Below the pieces are notes generated by a model, which saw nothing but the letters and a program-made list of their open reading frames with translations, was not told the origin of the DNA and did not search any database. Positions 11,762 through 23,550 of a DNA stretch of 64,000 bases are shown piece after piece. The stretch spans positions 1,863,119 through 1,927,118 of the forward strand of contig OY811975.1 in assembly GCA_963681505.1 (NCBI GenBank), given 5' to 3'. The translations under genes were made by a program, and so were the position numbers. The first letter of the stretch is position 1; every line of letters starts with the position of its first letter. The DNA comes from Eunapius fragilis. Lineage: Eukaryota; Porifera; Demospongiae; Spongillida; Spongillidae.

Positions 11762-13036
11762 GTAAGATGTTCATAACCAGTAGTGGTCATGGTTACACTG
11801 TTGATACTGGTAGTGGTATTGTGTTTTAGAACTAAAGAATTTTGGGGTGCAATTCTTACAATCTTTTCATGTGTGTAGGCCACAATCAGAGGTGTCTAAC
11901 TGATCTAGCCCACACCATTTTGTGCTTCACTAGTATAGCATGGCTGTGGACATGCCCTGTCATGGCACCATATCTCCTACCTAAACATTGTCCGGTGGAC
12001 CGATTATTTCAGCCACATAGGGTCCTACACCAAACATAGCCAGCATGCTAGGTAGAATTTGGTTGCCATATTTGATTCCACCATACCGTTTTATGTCTGC
12101 CCCAGAACCAAATAATTGACATTTCCACAAAGAAAACAACATTATATAATTACATCCCTGGACCCAAGCTCATTTTTATGTGTTCATTCAGAATCTGAAG
12201 ATACTATCGCACATTAATGATAATAATCCGTATTCCACGATAATGGCACTCAATTGTTTTACATGTAGTTCCTAACCTGTGACCACAATGAATTGGTATA
12301 CATGTGCTAGTACCTCACTTTGGATCCATGGTATCTTATCTTTTGTATTGGAAATGCCTGCAGTAATATCTAACTTCTCAAGGCTTTCTTCCTCACGGGA
12401 TAGCACCTATGACGTAGCAAATGCTATTGCAAATAGCCCACAGTCATCACAACCTTGCTGTATTTGTGCATCAATGTATAGAAGTTTTGCAATGCCTTTG
12501 GGAGTGCAAACAATGCTTACAATCTGGTTTAATAATGAACTAGTTGGACCAATTCATGGTTAGGAACTGTTACCCAATGGTATTTTCCATTGTTCATGAA
12601 TGAACTCACTCTCTGCATTGCTATGTCACAAGACCATACCCAGTGCAACCTCTTGAATCCCTTGTGTATGCATAGTTTTTTAAATAATAAAACCTCTCCA
12701 TCTATCAAAGTACGTACTTGGTACTACTCCCAGGATTTACCATAGCAATCAGCATGCCTTTTCATCCACCCCACCCCAAACTGCCCAATCCATCCACACA
12801 CATCCCTATAGCAGTTTTTGAGATGTTCACATGCTTTCACACTTATAAACACATATGCTTTGCATTGGACCGTTTGTGGCGTGGGTGGACCAAATATGCT
12901 AGCTGGCATGGCTGGACCGAATTTTGACCTGGAGCAAATTTTGACCTGGACCAAATATTCAAACTGACGCCAACTATTGTGCATTTACATGAATGTATTG
13001 TTATTGTTTTAAACTGTTAAAACCTTTTTACACCAG

Positions 13037-13204
13037 GTATGATGATACAAGACAACCCGGTCCTCACATCACTTGGACTTATGGGGTGTGGACTACGTCC
13101 AGAGGAAATTAGTAAACTATGTGGTGCCATCATAAAGAACCCTGTGCTGACGTCACTTGATCTATCAGTGAACATGTTCAGAGGCCAAAGCATAACCTCT
13201 CTTC
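13037..13204 (+). CDS. NLR LRR exon 3
   Basis: 168 nt, phase 1 to phase 1. Two LRRs: LTSLGLMGCGLRPEEISKL and LTSLDLSVNMFRGQSITSL. The exon's last base is C (CTTC|GTAAGA) where the three sister exons have G. This weakens the donor consensus and changes the split codon. Confidence 0.8.
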
Positions 13205-13637
13205 GTAAGATGTTCATAACCAGTAGTATCAAAGTTGATACTGGTAGTGGTTTTGTGTTTCAGACAATTGGTCTGAAATAAAGAATTTTGGGGTGCAGTT
13301 TTCATGTGTGTAGGCATGCAATATGTAGGCCACAATCAGAGGTGTTTAACTGACCTAGCCCACACCATTTTGTGCTTCACTACTATAGCATGGCTGTGGA
13401 CATGTCCTGTCATGGCACCATATCTCCTACCTGAACATTGTCCAGTGGACCGATTATATCAGCCACATACACATACATGTATGGTCCTACACCAAACTTA
13501 GCCACCATACTAGGTAGAATTTGGCTGCCATATTCCATTCCACCATACCATTTTATGTCTGCCCCAGAACCAAATAATTGACATTTACCCAAAGAAAACA
13601 ACATTATATAATTACATCCCTGGACCCAAGCTCATTA

Positions 13638-15051
13638 TCGAGAGTTACGTTAGTAACTCTCATATAGGATTTGACCCCGATTATGAATGTCATTAAAAAA
13701 ACGCGACCCGCTTCTAACAAGACACCCGACGAGCGGATGGCTTACCTTGTTATCGTCGTCGTACAAGAATGCAACAACAAGCAGTTTCGTGTTTGTTTGA
13801 TGTCACAAAACCGCGTGGTTGTAGAGAACAAAACAATTTTCGAAACTCGTACCCAGTCCCACGTATTTCTCGTTCTTCTTCTTGTTCTTGACCACGCATA
13901 ACTCGGGATAGGAACACTTTTAAGAAATGAAAATCACACCAATGGCTTCAGAATTCGTTGGCATTCTCGCTTCTGTGGTCAAAACGTCTCGAGGCTACAT
14001 GACATATTTCGGTGGTTGTGTTAGCAAATCACGTATAGTTAAGCTTACTGCATTGACACGACTCGGATAGGTCCTACTTTGCTCTTTATACGAAGTACTA
14101 GCAGTATACATCATGTAATCAAATGTGTACGGTCTGGGCACTACACGTAGTGGTAATTAACTGTGGCGGTTATGTATTTTTAATAACGTGCACGTGCGTA
14201 CTAAATATAATCATTCTTGTTATTCGATCGTTGTAAGTTTGACGCTCTTTGTAACTTAGTGAAGTTGTTTTTTTTTTTTTCTAAATGCCTTCACGTCAGG
14301 AAAAGAAGAAAGCCAAACGACGAGCATAGTACCTCAAAACTAGAGACGACATATTAGATTCAGCCCGAGCTGAACTACAAAGCAGAGCCTGAAAAGAAAC
14401 GGACCTCGAGACGCGATTAGTGAAGGGGGGGAGGGGATCTCTCTGCTTCTGGCCCGATACAAAATGCGTTCGTGGGTTCGATCGCGCTGGGGCGACAATT
14501 AATAACCTCTCTTCTATTTCGGCGCCCCTTAAAGCCCCATCAGATCCTGAAAAGGAACGGACCTCTCGACGTGCAAGGTATCGAGCAGATCCTGAAAAAA
14601 GACAGCAATATTGCCATAGTCCTGAACGTGCATCTCGCTCGGCGAAAAGAGTTAAGGTCACTCAAAGGTATGTCGTACCTTTACAACCTCTCTCATATCA
14701 AGATGGATTACTTAACATGCTATACGGCTCATAATCGGGTATGAATAAAAATCAATGAAACAAGTAAATAAAAACATTCTCTATGAGAAAGTTGGTGGCA
14801 TATAGGATTTGAAGGCAATGGTGGTGTAAAAAGGAAGGAAACAAGGGTCTAATAATAAGGGAAAATGGAATAGTCCTATATTTAGCACATTTCTATATGC
14901 AGGATATAGTATAAGTTGTTCGTGTGCTAAGCATAGGACTATTCCATTTTCCCTTATTATTAGACCCTTGTTTCCTTCCTTTTTACACCACCATTGCCTT
15001 CAAATCCTATATGCCACCAACTTTCTCATAGAGAATGTTTTTATTTACTTG
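13638..15051 (+). mobile_element. Helitron-like element B
   Basis: It starts A|TC at 13638 with a hairpin (stem GAGAGTTAC) and CATATAGGATTTGA, and ends CTTG|T at 15051. The 3' foldback spans 14761-15051 with two near-identical arms of about 120 nt. Paralogous introns at about 10064 and 12152 read 'ctggacccaagctcatttt..gttcattg' without the element, giving an empty site. It carries the exon at 14285-14667. 1414 bp, sense to the NLR gene, inside the intron between LRR exons 3 and 4. Confidence 0.8.
14285..14667 (+). pseudogene. Charged-repeat exon of element B, degenerate
   Basis: It starts ATGCCTTCACGTCAGG (MPSRQEKKKAKRRA), then an in-frame TAG. Later, in shifted frames, it codes the repeats DPEKERTSRRARYRADPEK. 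It ends at CACTCAAAG|GTATGT, a donor sequence shared with elements C and D. Such charged repeats resemble, from memory, N-terminal regions of large transposon proteins in marine invertebrates; this is not verified. No downstream exon is present in the element. Confidence 0.6.
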
Positions 15052-15889
15052 TTACATGTACATGTTCATTGGGAATCTGATGATATTATTGCACATTAGT
15101 GAAATAATCCGTGTTCCACGATAATGGCACTCAATTGTTTTACATGTAGTTCCTAACCTGTGACCACAATGAATTGGTATATATGTGCTAGTGCCTCACT
15201 TTGGATCCCTGGTATCTTATCTTTTGGTGGACCAAATACACTAGCTGGCATATTTTATCTAGCTGGACCAAATTTTGACCTGGACCAAATATTCCATGAC
15301 AACCCTGCTACCTGGCTGCTTTTAGAAGCCTCTTCCAGCATACTCCAGTTGTGGTACATCAGCCAACATAGGGTTCCCAGAGCAATCTGTATGTGGTGCA
15401 TACATCCTGTCTGTGCTACCCACCTATCCTTCCACTTAATGCTCTTACAGGCTGTGTAAATGTACCCCTGCCCCATGCTGAGGCTTGTGGATGTGTTTGG
15501 CCCCATAATGGGGGCAGGCAACAGCCACAACCAGGCATGTAGCAGCTGTGCTTCGTTACTACCACTGGTCCTTGTAGGGGGGGGGGGAGGGGAGCAAATG
15601 CCCCCCTCCCCCCCAACTCCTTGCTTGATGGAACCCTAAGTTCAGACATAATATGTAATATTTGTTACTTATTGCACCCCAAAAATCTATTGAATGCCGA
15701 GATCTGAATGGTTCATACACAATCATGTCGGGTGACTGATGTCATGCAATCTGACTTCTGTAGCTGTTGCTATTGTATTATTGATATAGCATCACAATTT
15801 GGTCTCCATGGCAACTGACGCCAACTATTGTGCCACATACATGAATGTATCTTTATTCTTTAAAACTGTTAAAATCTTTTCATCCCCAG

Positions 15890-16057
15890 TGGAGATGTTA
15901 CAACATACCAAGGCCCTCACAGAACTTAAACTTCTGAAATGTGGACTAGGTCCAGAAGGTATTAGTGCAGTCTGTGAGGCCATCAAAATGAACCCTGTGC
16001 TGACGTCAATTGCTCTATCATCCAACAAGTTCAATGGCAAAAGCATAAGCTCTCTTG
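15890..16057 (+). CDS. NLR LRR exon 4
   Basis: 168 nt, phase 1 to phase 1, acceptor CCCCAG, donor GTAAGA. Two LRRs: LTELKLLKCGLGPEGISAV and LTSIALSSNKFNGKSISSL. Closest to LRR exon 1 (shared ML..TKALTEL start), so the four exons fall into two pairs, 1/4 and 2/3. Confidence 0.85.
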
Positions 16058-16399
16058 GTAAGATGTTCATAACCAGTAGTAGTCATGGTCACAAACTTGA
16101 TAGTGGTATTGTGTTTCAGACAATTGGTCTGATGTAAAGAATTTTGGGGTGTAATTCTTACAATGTTTTTCATGTGTGTAGGCATGCAATATGTCGGCCA
16201 CAATCAGAGGTGTTTAACTGATCTAGCCCACACCATTTTGTGCTTCACTAGTATAGCATGGCTGGGGACATGCCCTGTCATGGCACCATATCTCCTACCT
16301 GAACATTGTCCAGTGGACCGATTATTTCAGCCACATTTGGTACATAGCACCCATATATGGCCAGCTGGGCAGAATTAGATTAGGTCTTACCATACCGCC

Positions 16400-17154
16400 C
16401 CAGAACCAAATGATAATCGACTTTAATTTAGCTCACCCACCCACCACATCACCTGTGCTCTGATAGAGATTTCTTGTACACTCATACATCAATGGCAGGA
16501 GGTAAGCTTTGGGCTACTACACTTTTAACCTCACCCAATGTGCAACTTAGTGCCACCCTCCATTGCCTCTGAGGACAGTGAAATCATTAGTCTGCTTTCA
16601 TTGTGACACTGTTATAGTTGTGCTCTTCACTATACATTGTGTGATGGGGGTACAGTGACCAACCCAACCATGGCCACTCCCACATACCATGGCAACATGA
16701 TTACTGTGTAACATTATTACTACATCCGTTTTTAAAATTCTCGTACAGAGGATGCGTTATTATGGCCTTTGGGAGTGGTAAGGGGCGTGGCTTATATATT
16801 ATAGTACCCATTGATGGCCTCCTCATAGCATACTCCCCATCGCTATAATGACATATAGGCCATGCTATGACACATAGATCTCAGTTTTAGTGGCTGACAT
16901 CAGGGTGCCCCAGAATGGGAGCAGGCAGTTCTTGTAATTGCTGGGGGGGGGGGGGGGGGGGGGGGTCAGGGGTAAGGCATACAGCAAAATTTGCACACAT
17001 GCATTGTGCATGCCGTGCTCTTTCTCCATTTTTCATACTCCCCATTCCTTTTATTCCTGCATCGGCCCCTTACACATGTATGCATTCACTGGCCTGTAGC
17101 TTAGTGGAGGTACATATACCACTTGATGTGCATGTCTTGTTATTCTCTCTTCAG
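16400..17154 (+). other. Last NLR intron
   Basis: No exon seen. It contains an uninterrupted poly-G run at about 16944-16965 and otherwise unique sequence. Confidence 0.5.
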
Positions 17155-17387
17155 AACAATTACTTACCAATAACCAAACATTGGAACACCTGTGGCTGTA
17201 TGGATGTGGTCTGAAGGATGATGCTATATGTTCACTGGCCAAGGGTCTTAATCGTAGCAGGCTGAAGAAATTAGACCTTCGTCGTAATCACTTCACCCAA
17301 AAAGGAATTGATAAACTTTATGATGAGCTAAAGGATCATCTAACCCTTACTAAAGAGATGGTAGACATGTCTTACCAAAAGAAATAA
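17155..17387 (+). CDS. NLR terminal LRR exon with stop
   Basis: It follows a TCTCTTCAG acceptor, enters in phase 1 and ends in TAA at 17385-17387. It codes a final pair of LRRs (LEHLWLYGCGLKDDAICSL, LKKLDLRRNHFTQKGIDKL) and a short tail ending MSYQKK. A damaged copy of this exon lies at 39928-40168. Confidence 0.85.
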
Positions 17388-18782
17388 TGTTGATTTTATA
17401 ATGTTACTTTTTGTGCTTTATTTCATGTCAACTGATCATGAAGGGACTGGGGATGAGGGAGGTAGCCTAAGTAGGACTGTAGAGGCTCTATGGAAGGGTC
17501 ACCTCATTACCAGGTCATGTGAGCAGGCCTAACCTATCCAAAATGGCTGAACAATGGAGAATGTTATACTTGTTGAGATGAGATGGCCCTGATAGTAGCA
17601 TCACATGACATCATTTCCATAGTAACAATGTGTACGATACAAATACATTAGTGGTTGGTCCAATAGGTGCTGGTCCCGAGACCACATTTCAGTGAGCAGC
17701 CAAAAGGTACAGTGCACTCCAATTGGAAAACTCTCTTGAAAAATAGCCCACTCCAGTTGAACCATTTTCACTACAGACAACCACAATGTACTACCACACA
17801 CAACAACTTAACAATCATGTGTTATGACACACAGCTGAAGGAGTACAGAGTAGGCCCAGAGGAGCAGTCATGAGTGTTACCTTTGCGTCTGCTGTGGTTG
17901 AAGAGTTTACCAGTGCACCTCCTTTTCATGACCTGATCATGGAAAAGGTTTGATTTAATTTTCATGAATGTTAATAAACCCCCTAAATGACTACTGCCCT
18001 GTATCTATGATGACAATTAATCATGTGTGAAGCAGTTTTCAGGGTGCACAAAATACTAGCACAAGCAGAGATAATGTGACACAAGCTTACCTCTACCCAC
18101 ACCTGATATATCTTTTCCAGTGCCTTCACAGTGGGCAGGACAAGGAGGTCATCAAACACCAGCTGTCTGGGGTCTGCTATGGCCAGCACTATAGCATGTT
18201 GTGGTCATCTTCAAGGCCTCCTCCCACTCATTCACTGATGAGGCTGCAGGGATAGGTCTTCAACAGTCAAATGAGAACTTTGGTGGCCAGTCTAGTGGAT
18301 GGATATGGGGAGGAGGGAGATAAGTGTGAGAAGAATGTGTGAACAGGTGGAGACCACAAGAAAGAACTCAGAGAGACTTGGTCTTATGAAGTGTGCTTGT
18401 GGTCCTTATGATAACCCCTATACACACAGCTGCTGGAAGAGGCATAAACTGAAACACTCAAAATGTTCAAATACACATACAATGCTTAGAAGAGGTCAGA
18501 GTTCACATACTTACAAGAGGTTAACATGTTCATAGGCCTACCATAGCAGCTGGTAGAGAGACATCTTGTCTGACTTGGAGTGGTTACATCCCTCCCCACC
18601 CATCCCTTCAGCCACACATGGTAGAAGAGAGTAAGCTTTATATGACACCATGCCTCCATTTAAGACAGACCTGCACAGGATAAGATAGCGGCCACATGAT
18701 GTGAAAAGACAGAATCTTGTATGTGTTGTCTGTGTGTGTGTGTATGTGTGTGTGCATATTTGTCTATAGGACCTACCTGTAG
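17388..18782. repeat. Spacer, one half of a segmental duplication
   Basis: Sequence after the NLR stop that recurs at 40170-41514 in the same orientation and order (for example 'gatggccctgatagtagcat', 'ctgctggaagaggcat'). Local indels separate the copies. No coding region recognised. It ends at a single 47-bp minisatellite unit (18783-18833). Confidence 0.75.
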
Positions 18783-18959
18783 GTCATCCACTGGAGCAGG
18801 CACACATATGGTACCTCCCATGACCCCTGGCCATCCAAACAAACGTACACATACCCTCCACACACATGTGTGCACTCTCCCCTTCCCTTCATCCACTTCC
18901 TTTCCATTTCCACACAACTGACCATTTTGTGGTAGCTAGGCATCTTCCAATATCACGTG

Positions 18960-19634
18960 GCATGCGTCCCACAATAACACAACAGCCTCTCAATTCAAGG
19001 CCAATAAATGCAAGTCATCGTGTCTCTACAACATTTTTAAAATTAATTTTGTGAAGTTGAACAGTGCCATTTATTACCTTTATAATTATACTGACCGGCA
19101 ACTTGCTGTGATAATGTTTAGTGACGTCGACCTTCAGATGTGAACGTTCTATCGTTGTGGCGGAAAATACCGTCACCCTTATGTTTGCACGGTACAGCAT
19201 GCATGTTGATATCCTACAGGATAACTAATAGGGCAAATTAAAGTCTACACTGAGAACTTAGGGAGGTACCCAGACTTAATCTTCACCGCGCAGAAGTGAG
19301 GAACACATCCGATTCAAGGTGTAAGCCTATAGACCTACAGAAGAACAAAAAGCGGCCTGCAAAATGAAAAATAGTCTATCGGCTAGGGAGGGTTTTTATC
19401 AAGAAGACAACTCTAAGAGGGGTGGAGTGCAGACAAAGAAATAGGACTAATCCTATCAGAAAACTGAAACACATTGTTCAGAAGGTCTACTGTCAGAGTC
19501 ACAATGGCCAGTCTGAAAGGGACAAATGGATGCAATGTATACTGTACTAGCATGATGGGAGATAGAAAGGGTGAGTTGGACTTAGTTCCACGATTGCTTA
19601 TGATGTCAGCATCAGTGCAGGACAAGTTGCTCGT
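18960..19634 (+). repeat. Truncated copy of the Apaf-like 5' flank
   Basis: It matches 20620-21424 and 25690-26477, the flanks upstream of the two CARD exons ('cggaaaataccgtcaccctt', 'ggactaatcctatcagaaaa'). The match stops at 'gacaagttgctcgt', where the minisatellite begins. No CARD exon follows. Confidence 0.75.
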
Positions 19635-20500
19635 GCATGGCCCCTGGCCATCCATTGGAGCAGGCACACATATGGTACCTCCCATGATCCCTGGCCATCC
19701 ATTGGAGCAGGCACACATATGGTACCTCCCATGACCCCTGGCCATCCATTGGAGCAGGCACACATATGGTACCTCCCATGACCCCAGGCCATCCATTGGA
19801 GCAGGCACACATATGGTACCTCCCATGATCCCTGGTCATCCATTGGAGCAGGCACACATATGGTACCTCCCATGACCCCTGACCATCCATTGGAGCATGC
19901 ACACATATGGTACCTCCCATGATCCCTGGCCATCCATTGGAGCAGGCACACATATGGTACCTCCCATGACCCCTGGCCATCCATTGGAGCAGGCACACAT
20001 ATGGTACCTCCCATGACCCCAGGCCATCCATTGGAGCAGGCTCACATATGATACCTCCCATGACCCCTGGCCATCCATTGGAGCAGGCACACATATGGTA
20101 CCTCCCGTGATCCCTGGTCATCCACTGGAGCAGGCACACATATGGTACCTCCCATGACCCCTGGCCATCCATTGGAGCAGGCACACATATGGTACCTCCC
20201 ATGACCCCTGGCCATCCATTGGAGCAGGCACACATATGGTACCTCCCATGACCCCAGGCCATCAATTGGAGCAGGCGCACATATCGTACCTCCCATGATC
20301 CCTGGACATCCATTGGAGCAGGCACACGTATGGTACCTCCCATGACCCAAGGCCATCCATTGGAGCAGGCACACATATGGTACCTCCCATGACCCCTGGC
20401 CATCCATTGGAGCAGGCACACATATGGTACCTCCCATGACCCCTGGCCATCAATTGGAGCAGGCACACATATGGTTCATCCCATGATCCCTGGTCATCCA
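19635..20500. repeat. 47-bp minisatellite array 1
   Basis: About 18 tandem copies of a 47-bp unit containing GGAGCAGGCACACATATGG and TACCTCCCATGACCCCTGG. The unit has no stop in any minus-strand frame, so long open frames (up to 284 codons) arise without being genes. The same unit occurs at 18783-18833, 25041-25553 and 41515-41850. Confidence 0.95.
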
Positions 20501-21606
20501 AACAAACGTACACATACCCTCCACACACATGTGTGCACTCTCCCCTTCCCTTCATCCATTTCCTCTCCATTTCCACACAACTGACCATTTTGTGGTAGCT
20601 AGGCATCTTCCAATATCACGTGGCATGCGTCCCACAGTACACAACAGCCTCTCAATTCAAGGCCAATAAATGCAAGTCATCGTTTTGTGCATAAGGTCTA
20701 TAAGCTAGATGGCACTGTTCCAATCAACTTCACAACGTTTATAATGTCCACTACTGAGAGTAGTGTTAATTTCGTCGAATTAAAATATATAATTGCAATG
20801 TAAAGAATACTGAATTCTATTGGTTCTTGGCCTTGCATGCACACCTGACCCTATTATCATAATTATCTTTATCCAAATATACCAGCTACTTGCTGTAATA
20901 ATGTTTAGTGACGACCATAATTCAGATGTGCCCGTTCTATCGTTGCGGCGGAAAATACTGTCACCCTTATCGTTACACGGGTGGTGACGGTACAGCATGA
21001 TATGCATGTTGATATCCTACAGGATATTTAGAAACTAATAGGGCAAAGTAAAGTCTATACTGAGAACTTAGGGACCTAATCATCGCCGCGCAGAATTGAG
21101 GAACACATCCGATTCAAGGTGTAAGCCTATAGACCTACAGAAGACAGCGGCCTGCAGAATGAAATAGGTGCTGGGGTAGGGTTTTTATCAAGAAGACAAC
21201 TCTAAGAGGGGTGGAGTGCAGACAAAGAGATAGGACTAATCCTATCAGAAAACTGAAACACATTGTTAAGAAGGTCTACTGTCAGAGTCACAATGGCCAG
21301 TCTTAAAGGGGCAAATGGATGCAATATATACTGTACTAGCATGATGGGAGATAGAAAGGGTGAGTTGGGCTTAGTGCCACGATTGCTAATGATGTCAGCA
21401 TCAATGCAGGACAAGTTGCTCGTAGCAACATAACATAGGGCGCAATGAATATGATTGCAGCATATTGCGTTATGGGGGTTTCCCTAACCCCCCCCCCCCC
21501 CCCCCCCCCCCCGGCCCCCTCACCGCGCGCGCGCTAAAAGAACGGTTAATTGGATTTCTTGAACTAATAATTATGTGCTGAGTGCAGTAGTGAGGGTAAC
21601 GATAAT
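20501..21606 (+). other. 5' flank of Apaf-like copy b
   Basis: Shared with 25554-26647. It holds the conserved block after the minisatellite ('ccaatatcacgtggcatgcg'), the common upstream block, and a run of about 30 C ending near 21512 followed by CGCGCGCG, just before the CARD start. A promoter is likely somewhere here because the block recurs before each CARD exon, but no TATA box stands out. Confidence 0.5.
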
Positions 21607-22255
21607 ATGGCTAGTACAAGCCAACTGAAGCGAGCGTTTATAGCATGTCACAAGGTACTGGTTCAGCGGATAGAGCCCACGGGGTTGATGATAGACCTGA
21701 TCCCAAAGGGTATCATATCCACGCTGGAAAAAGACATCATCTCCAAAGAGGTCGTTCATGGCCTCATGACGGACAAACTCCTAACGCTCATACACAAGAA
21801 GGCCGCGTTTGATCCTAATGTGTATGGCGCATTCCTGTCGACCATGGACGAGGAGGATACACTGATAGAAGTAGCCGAAGAAGTTCGCGCCAAAGCTGCC
21901 CAGAGCGCGGGAGATGGATAGGCTACCGACTACACGTACAAGCCGGCCGTCATGACCGAAGCCCACAGCGCCACTCTGAAGGCGCACGAAGACACCATCG
22001 TGGCGGGTATGTCGGTGGAGGACATCCTGCCCGAACTGGTAAGTGGCGGCGTAGTTAGTTCTGAGGAGAACGAAAACATTCGCGAAGGAGAGTCGAGCGC
22101 CGAGCAAGCAAAACGGCTGCTAAAAGTTGTCCGGCTCAGGGGATCACCCGGCTTCCTGAAGTTCAGAGACGCTCTACTAAGCTCTGAGAATCAGCAACAG
22201 CTTGGGAGTCTTCTGTCCAGAAGTGACGAAGAATCCCCTGATGATAAACAATGCG
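21607..22255 (+). pseudogene. Apaf-like copy b, tandem CARD exon with nonsense codon
   Basis: Same exon as 26648-27296: two death-fold segments resembling CARDs, then a phase-1 donor (GCG|GTTAGT). The frame opens MASTSQLKRAFIACHKVLVQ, but GAG in copy c is TAG here (21919-21921), between the two CARDs. After the stop the second CARD reads open to the donor. With the lesions further on, this copy is a pseudogene. Confidence 0.85.
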
Positions 22256-23550
22256 GTTAGTTAGCGTAGGTGTGTCTAGGGTATGCACGTGGAGAGTGTG
22301 TAACGAGGTCGTGTGTGCATGTGGGTGCGTGTGTGCATAAGCATGCAAGAGTGTTTGGTGTGTGCGTGTATGCATGCCATATTATAAATATGTGGACGCC
22401 ACAAACGCATGTGCACACACTCACAAACACGCGCGCACACATACACACTACACACACGCGCGCGCACACATACACACTACACACACACGCACGCACACAC
22501 ACCATTGTAGCCCGTTGGTGTATTATGACCCAATGGTTTGTGCCGTCATGGCAGAATTCATTCAATCACTTTTTGCAACACCAGTAGGATAGATCCTCAG
22601 GTACCTGTACGTCTGGTGAACATGTTTCCATGGTAATTTGAAGCCCTCTGTGCCAAGCCATGACAAATTAGTTTATTATCGCTGTAATTATTAAGCACGT
22701 CAGATAATAACTGATGGTAATTATAATGCACGTATTGTATTTCTTTAACCCTAGAAAATTTTTATTCTATTTTTTATTCTATTTGCAGGTTTCTAGGGAT
22801 AATAGCTGAGCGTGTTATTCTACATACTGTGTGATTATTACCCAATGCTGAACAGCTATTTCTATAAATTGACTATAATCTCATTTCAGTTAAGCCACTT
22901 ACACTTTAAAAGCATAAATTATACTAGCGTACACCTCTATTTTATTCTATTGCGTAGAATAAAAGCTACAAATTTTTACCATCTACGTATCCCCGTAATC
23001 GCACTGCCTTAGCTCCGCTACAGCTTCCGCTCTTACCATTTGTGTTTGGGATTCTATTTGTAGTGTGATGCTGTATACAATATCTGTGCACTGGATGTCT
23101 CAAAGAAACGTGGTTTTCACGATATTCTAAGTTAAAGTTTTTTTATTCTATTTTTTATTCTATTTGAGAGTTTCTAGGGTTAGTGAGATCAATGAAGTCA
23201 GTGGGTAGTGTGTGTGGAGGGGGGGGGGGGGGGGCAATGAAATCATCCACTCTTTTCAATCTCATAGTCCACTAGTGACTTATTTGTGACCCAAAGGTAA
23301 ACAGTTTTGAAGTTATTTCACCCGAATGAGCTGTGGTAATCACAATTTGTATCTGCTTGTGGGGGGGAAGAAGGAGGTAGGGGTTCATATATTGAACTAC
23401 ATGCTCATGATCTGTTTAAAATGTCAACAGCATAGTTGATTGTTTTTAATGTGCAGATTATCATTCATCCACCTTCCTGCTCACATACACAATACACACA
23501 ACACATGCACACACATGCATACGCACACACACACACACACACACACACAG
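22256..23550 (+). other. Copy b intron between CARD and NB-ARC exons
   Basis: GT-AG intron with TG/CA repeats near 22300-22500, a piggyBac-like insertion (22750-23179), a poly-G run and a CA-rich tract at the acceptor. Alignable with 27297-28085. Confidence 0.75.
22750..23179. mobile_element. piggyBac-like non-autonomous element
   Basis: Flanked TTAA|CCCTAGAAA on the left and TTTCTAGGG|TTAG on the right, with AT-rich subterminal copies of 'ttttattctattttttattc' at both ends. CCCTAGAAA and TTAA targets are typical of piggyBac. The sister intron at 27745-27760 reads ATTTAGTGAGATC with no element, an empty site. No transposase. An inner TTTCTAGGG at about 22790 suggests a rearranged left end. 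Confidence 0.75.

Larger units (their letters stand above)
6055..16400 (+). repeat. Tandem LRR exon-intron unit
   Basis: Blocks of intron sequence recur in the same order, each unit beginning near TTACTTATTGCACC. Unit starts are about 6055 (exon lost), 9235, 11340 and 15665. A unit with a shortened start covers 12963-13637 plus 15052-15650. Shared blocks include 'gcccacaccattttgtgctt', 'tacatccctggacccaagct' and 'catgctgaggcttgtggatg'. Each complete unit carries one 168-nt LRR exon, so the LRR array grew by duplication of the whole unit of about 1.6-2 kb. Confidence 0.75.

Noticed and set aside
14296-14661. Minus-strand 121-codon frame in element B
   Set aside because: Antisense of the charged-repeat exon, which is supported by conservation with elements C and D.
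19612-20466. Long minus-strand open frames (up to 284 codons, repeats such as GRYHMCACSNGW)
   Set aside because: Produced by a 47-bp minisatellite with no stops in any minus frame; three overlapping frames are all open, and the same happens at 25041-25553 and 41515-41850.
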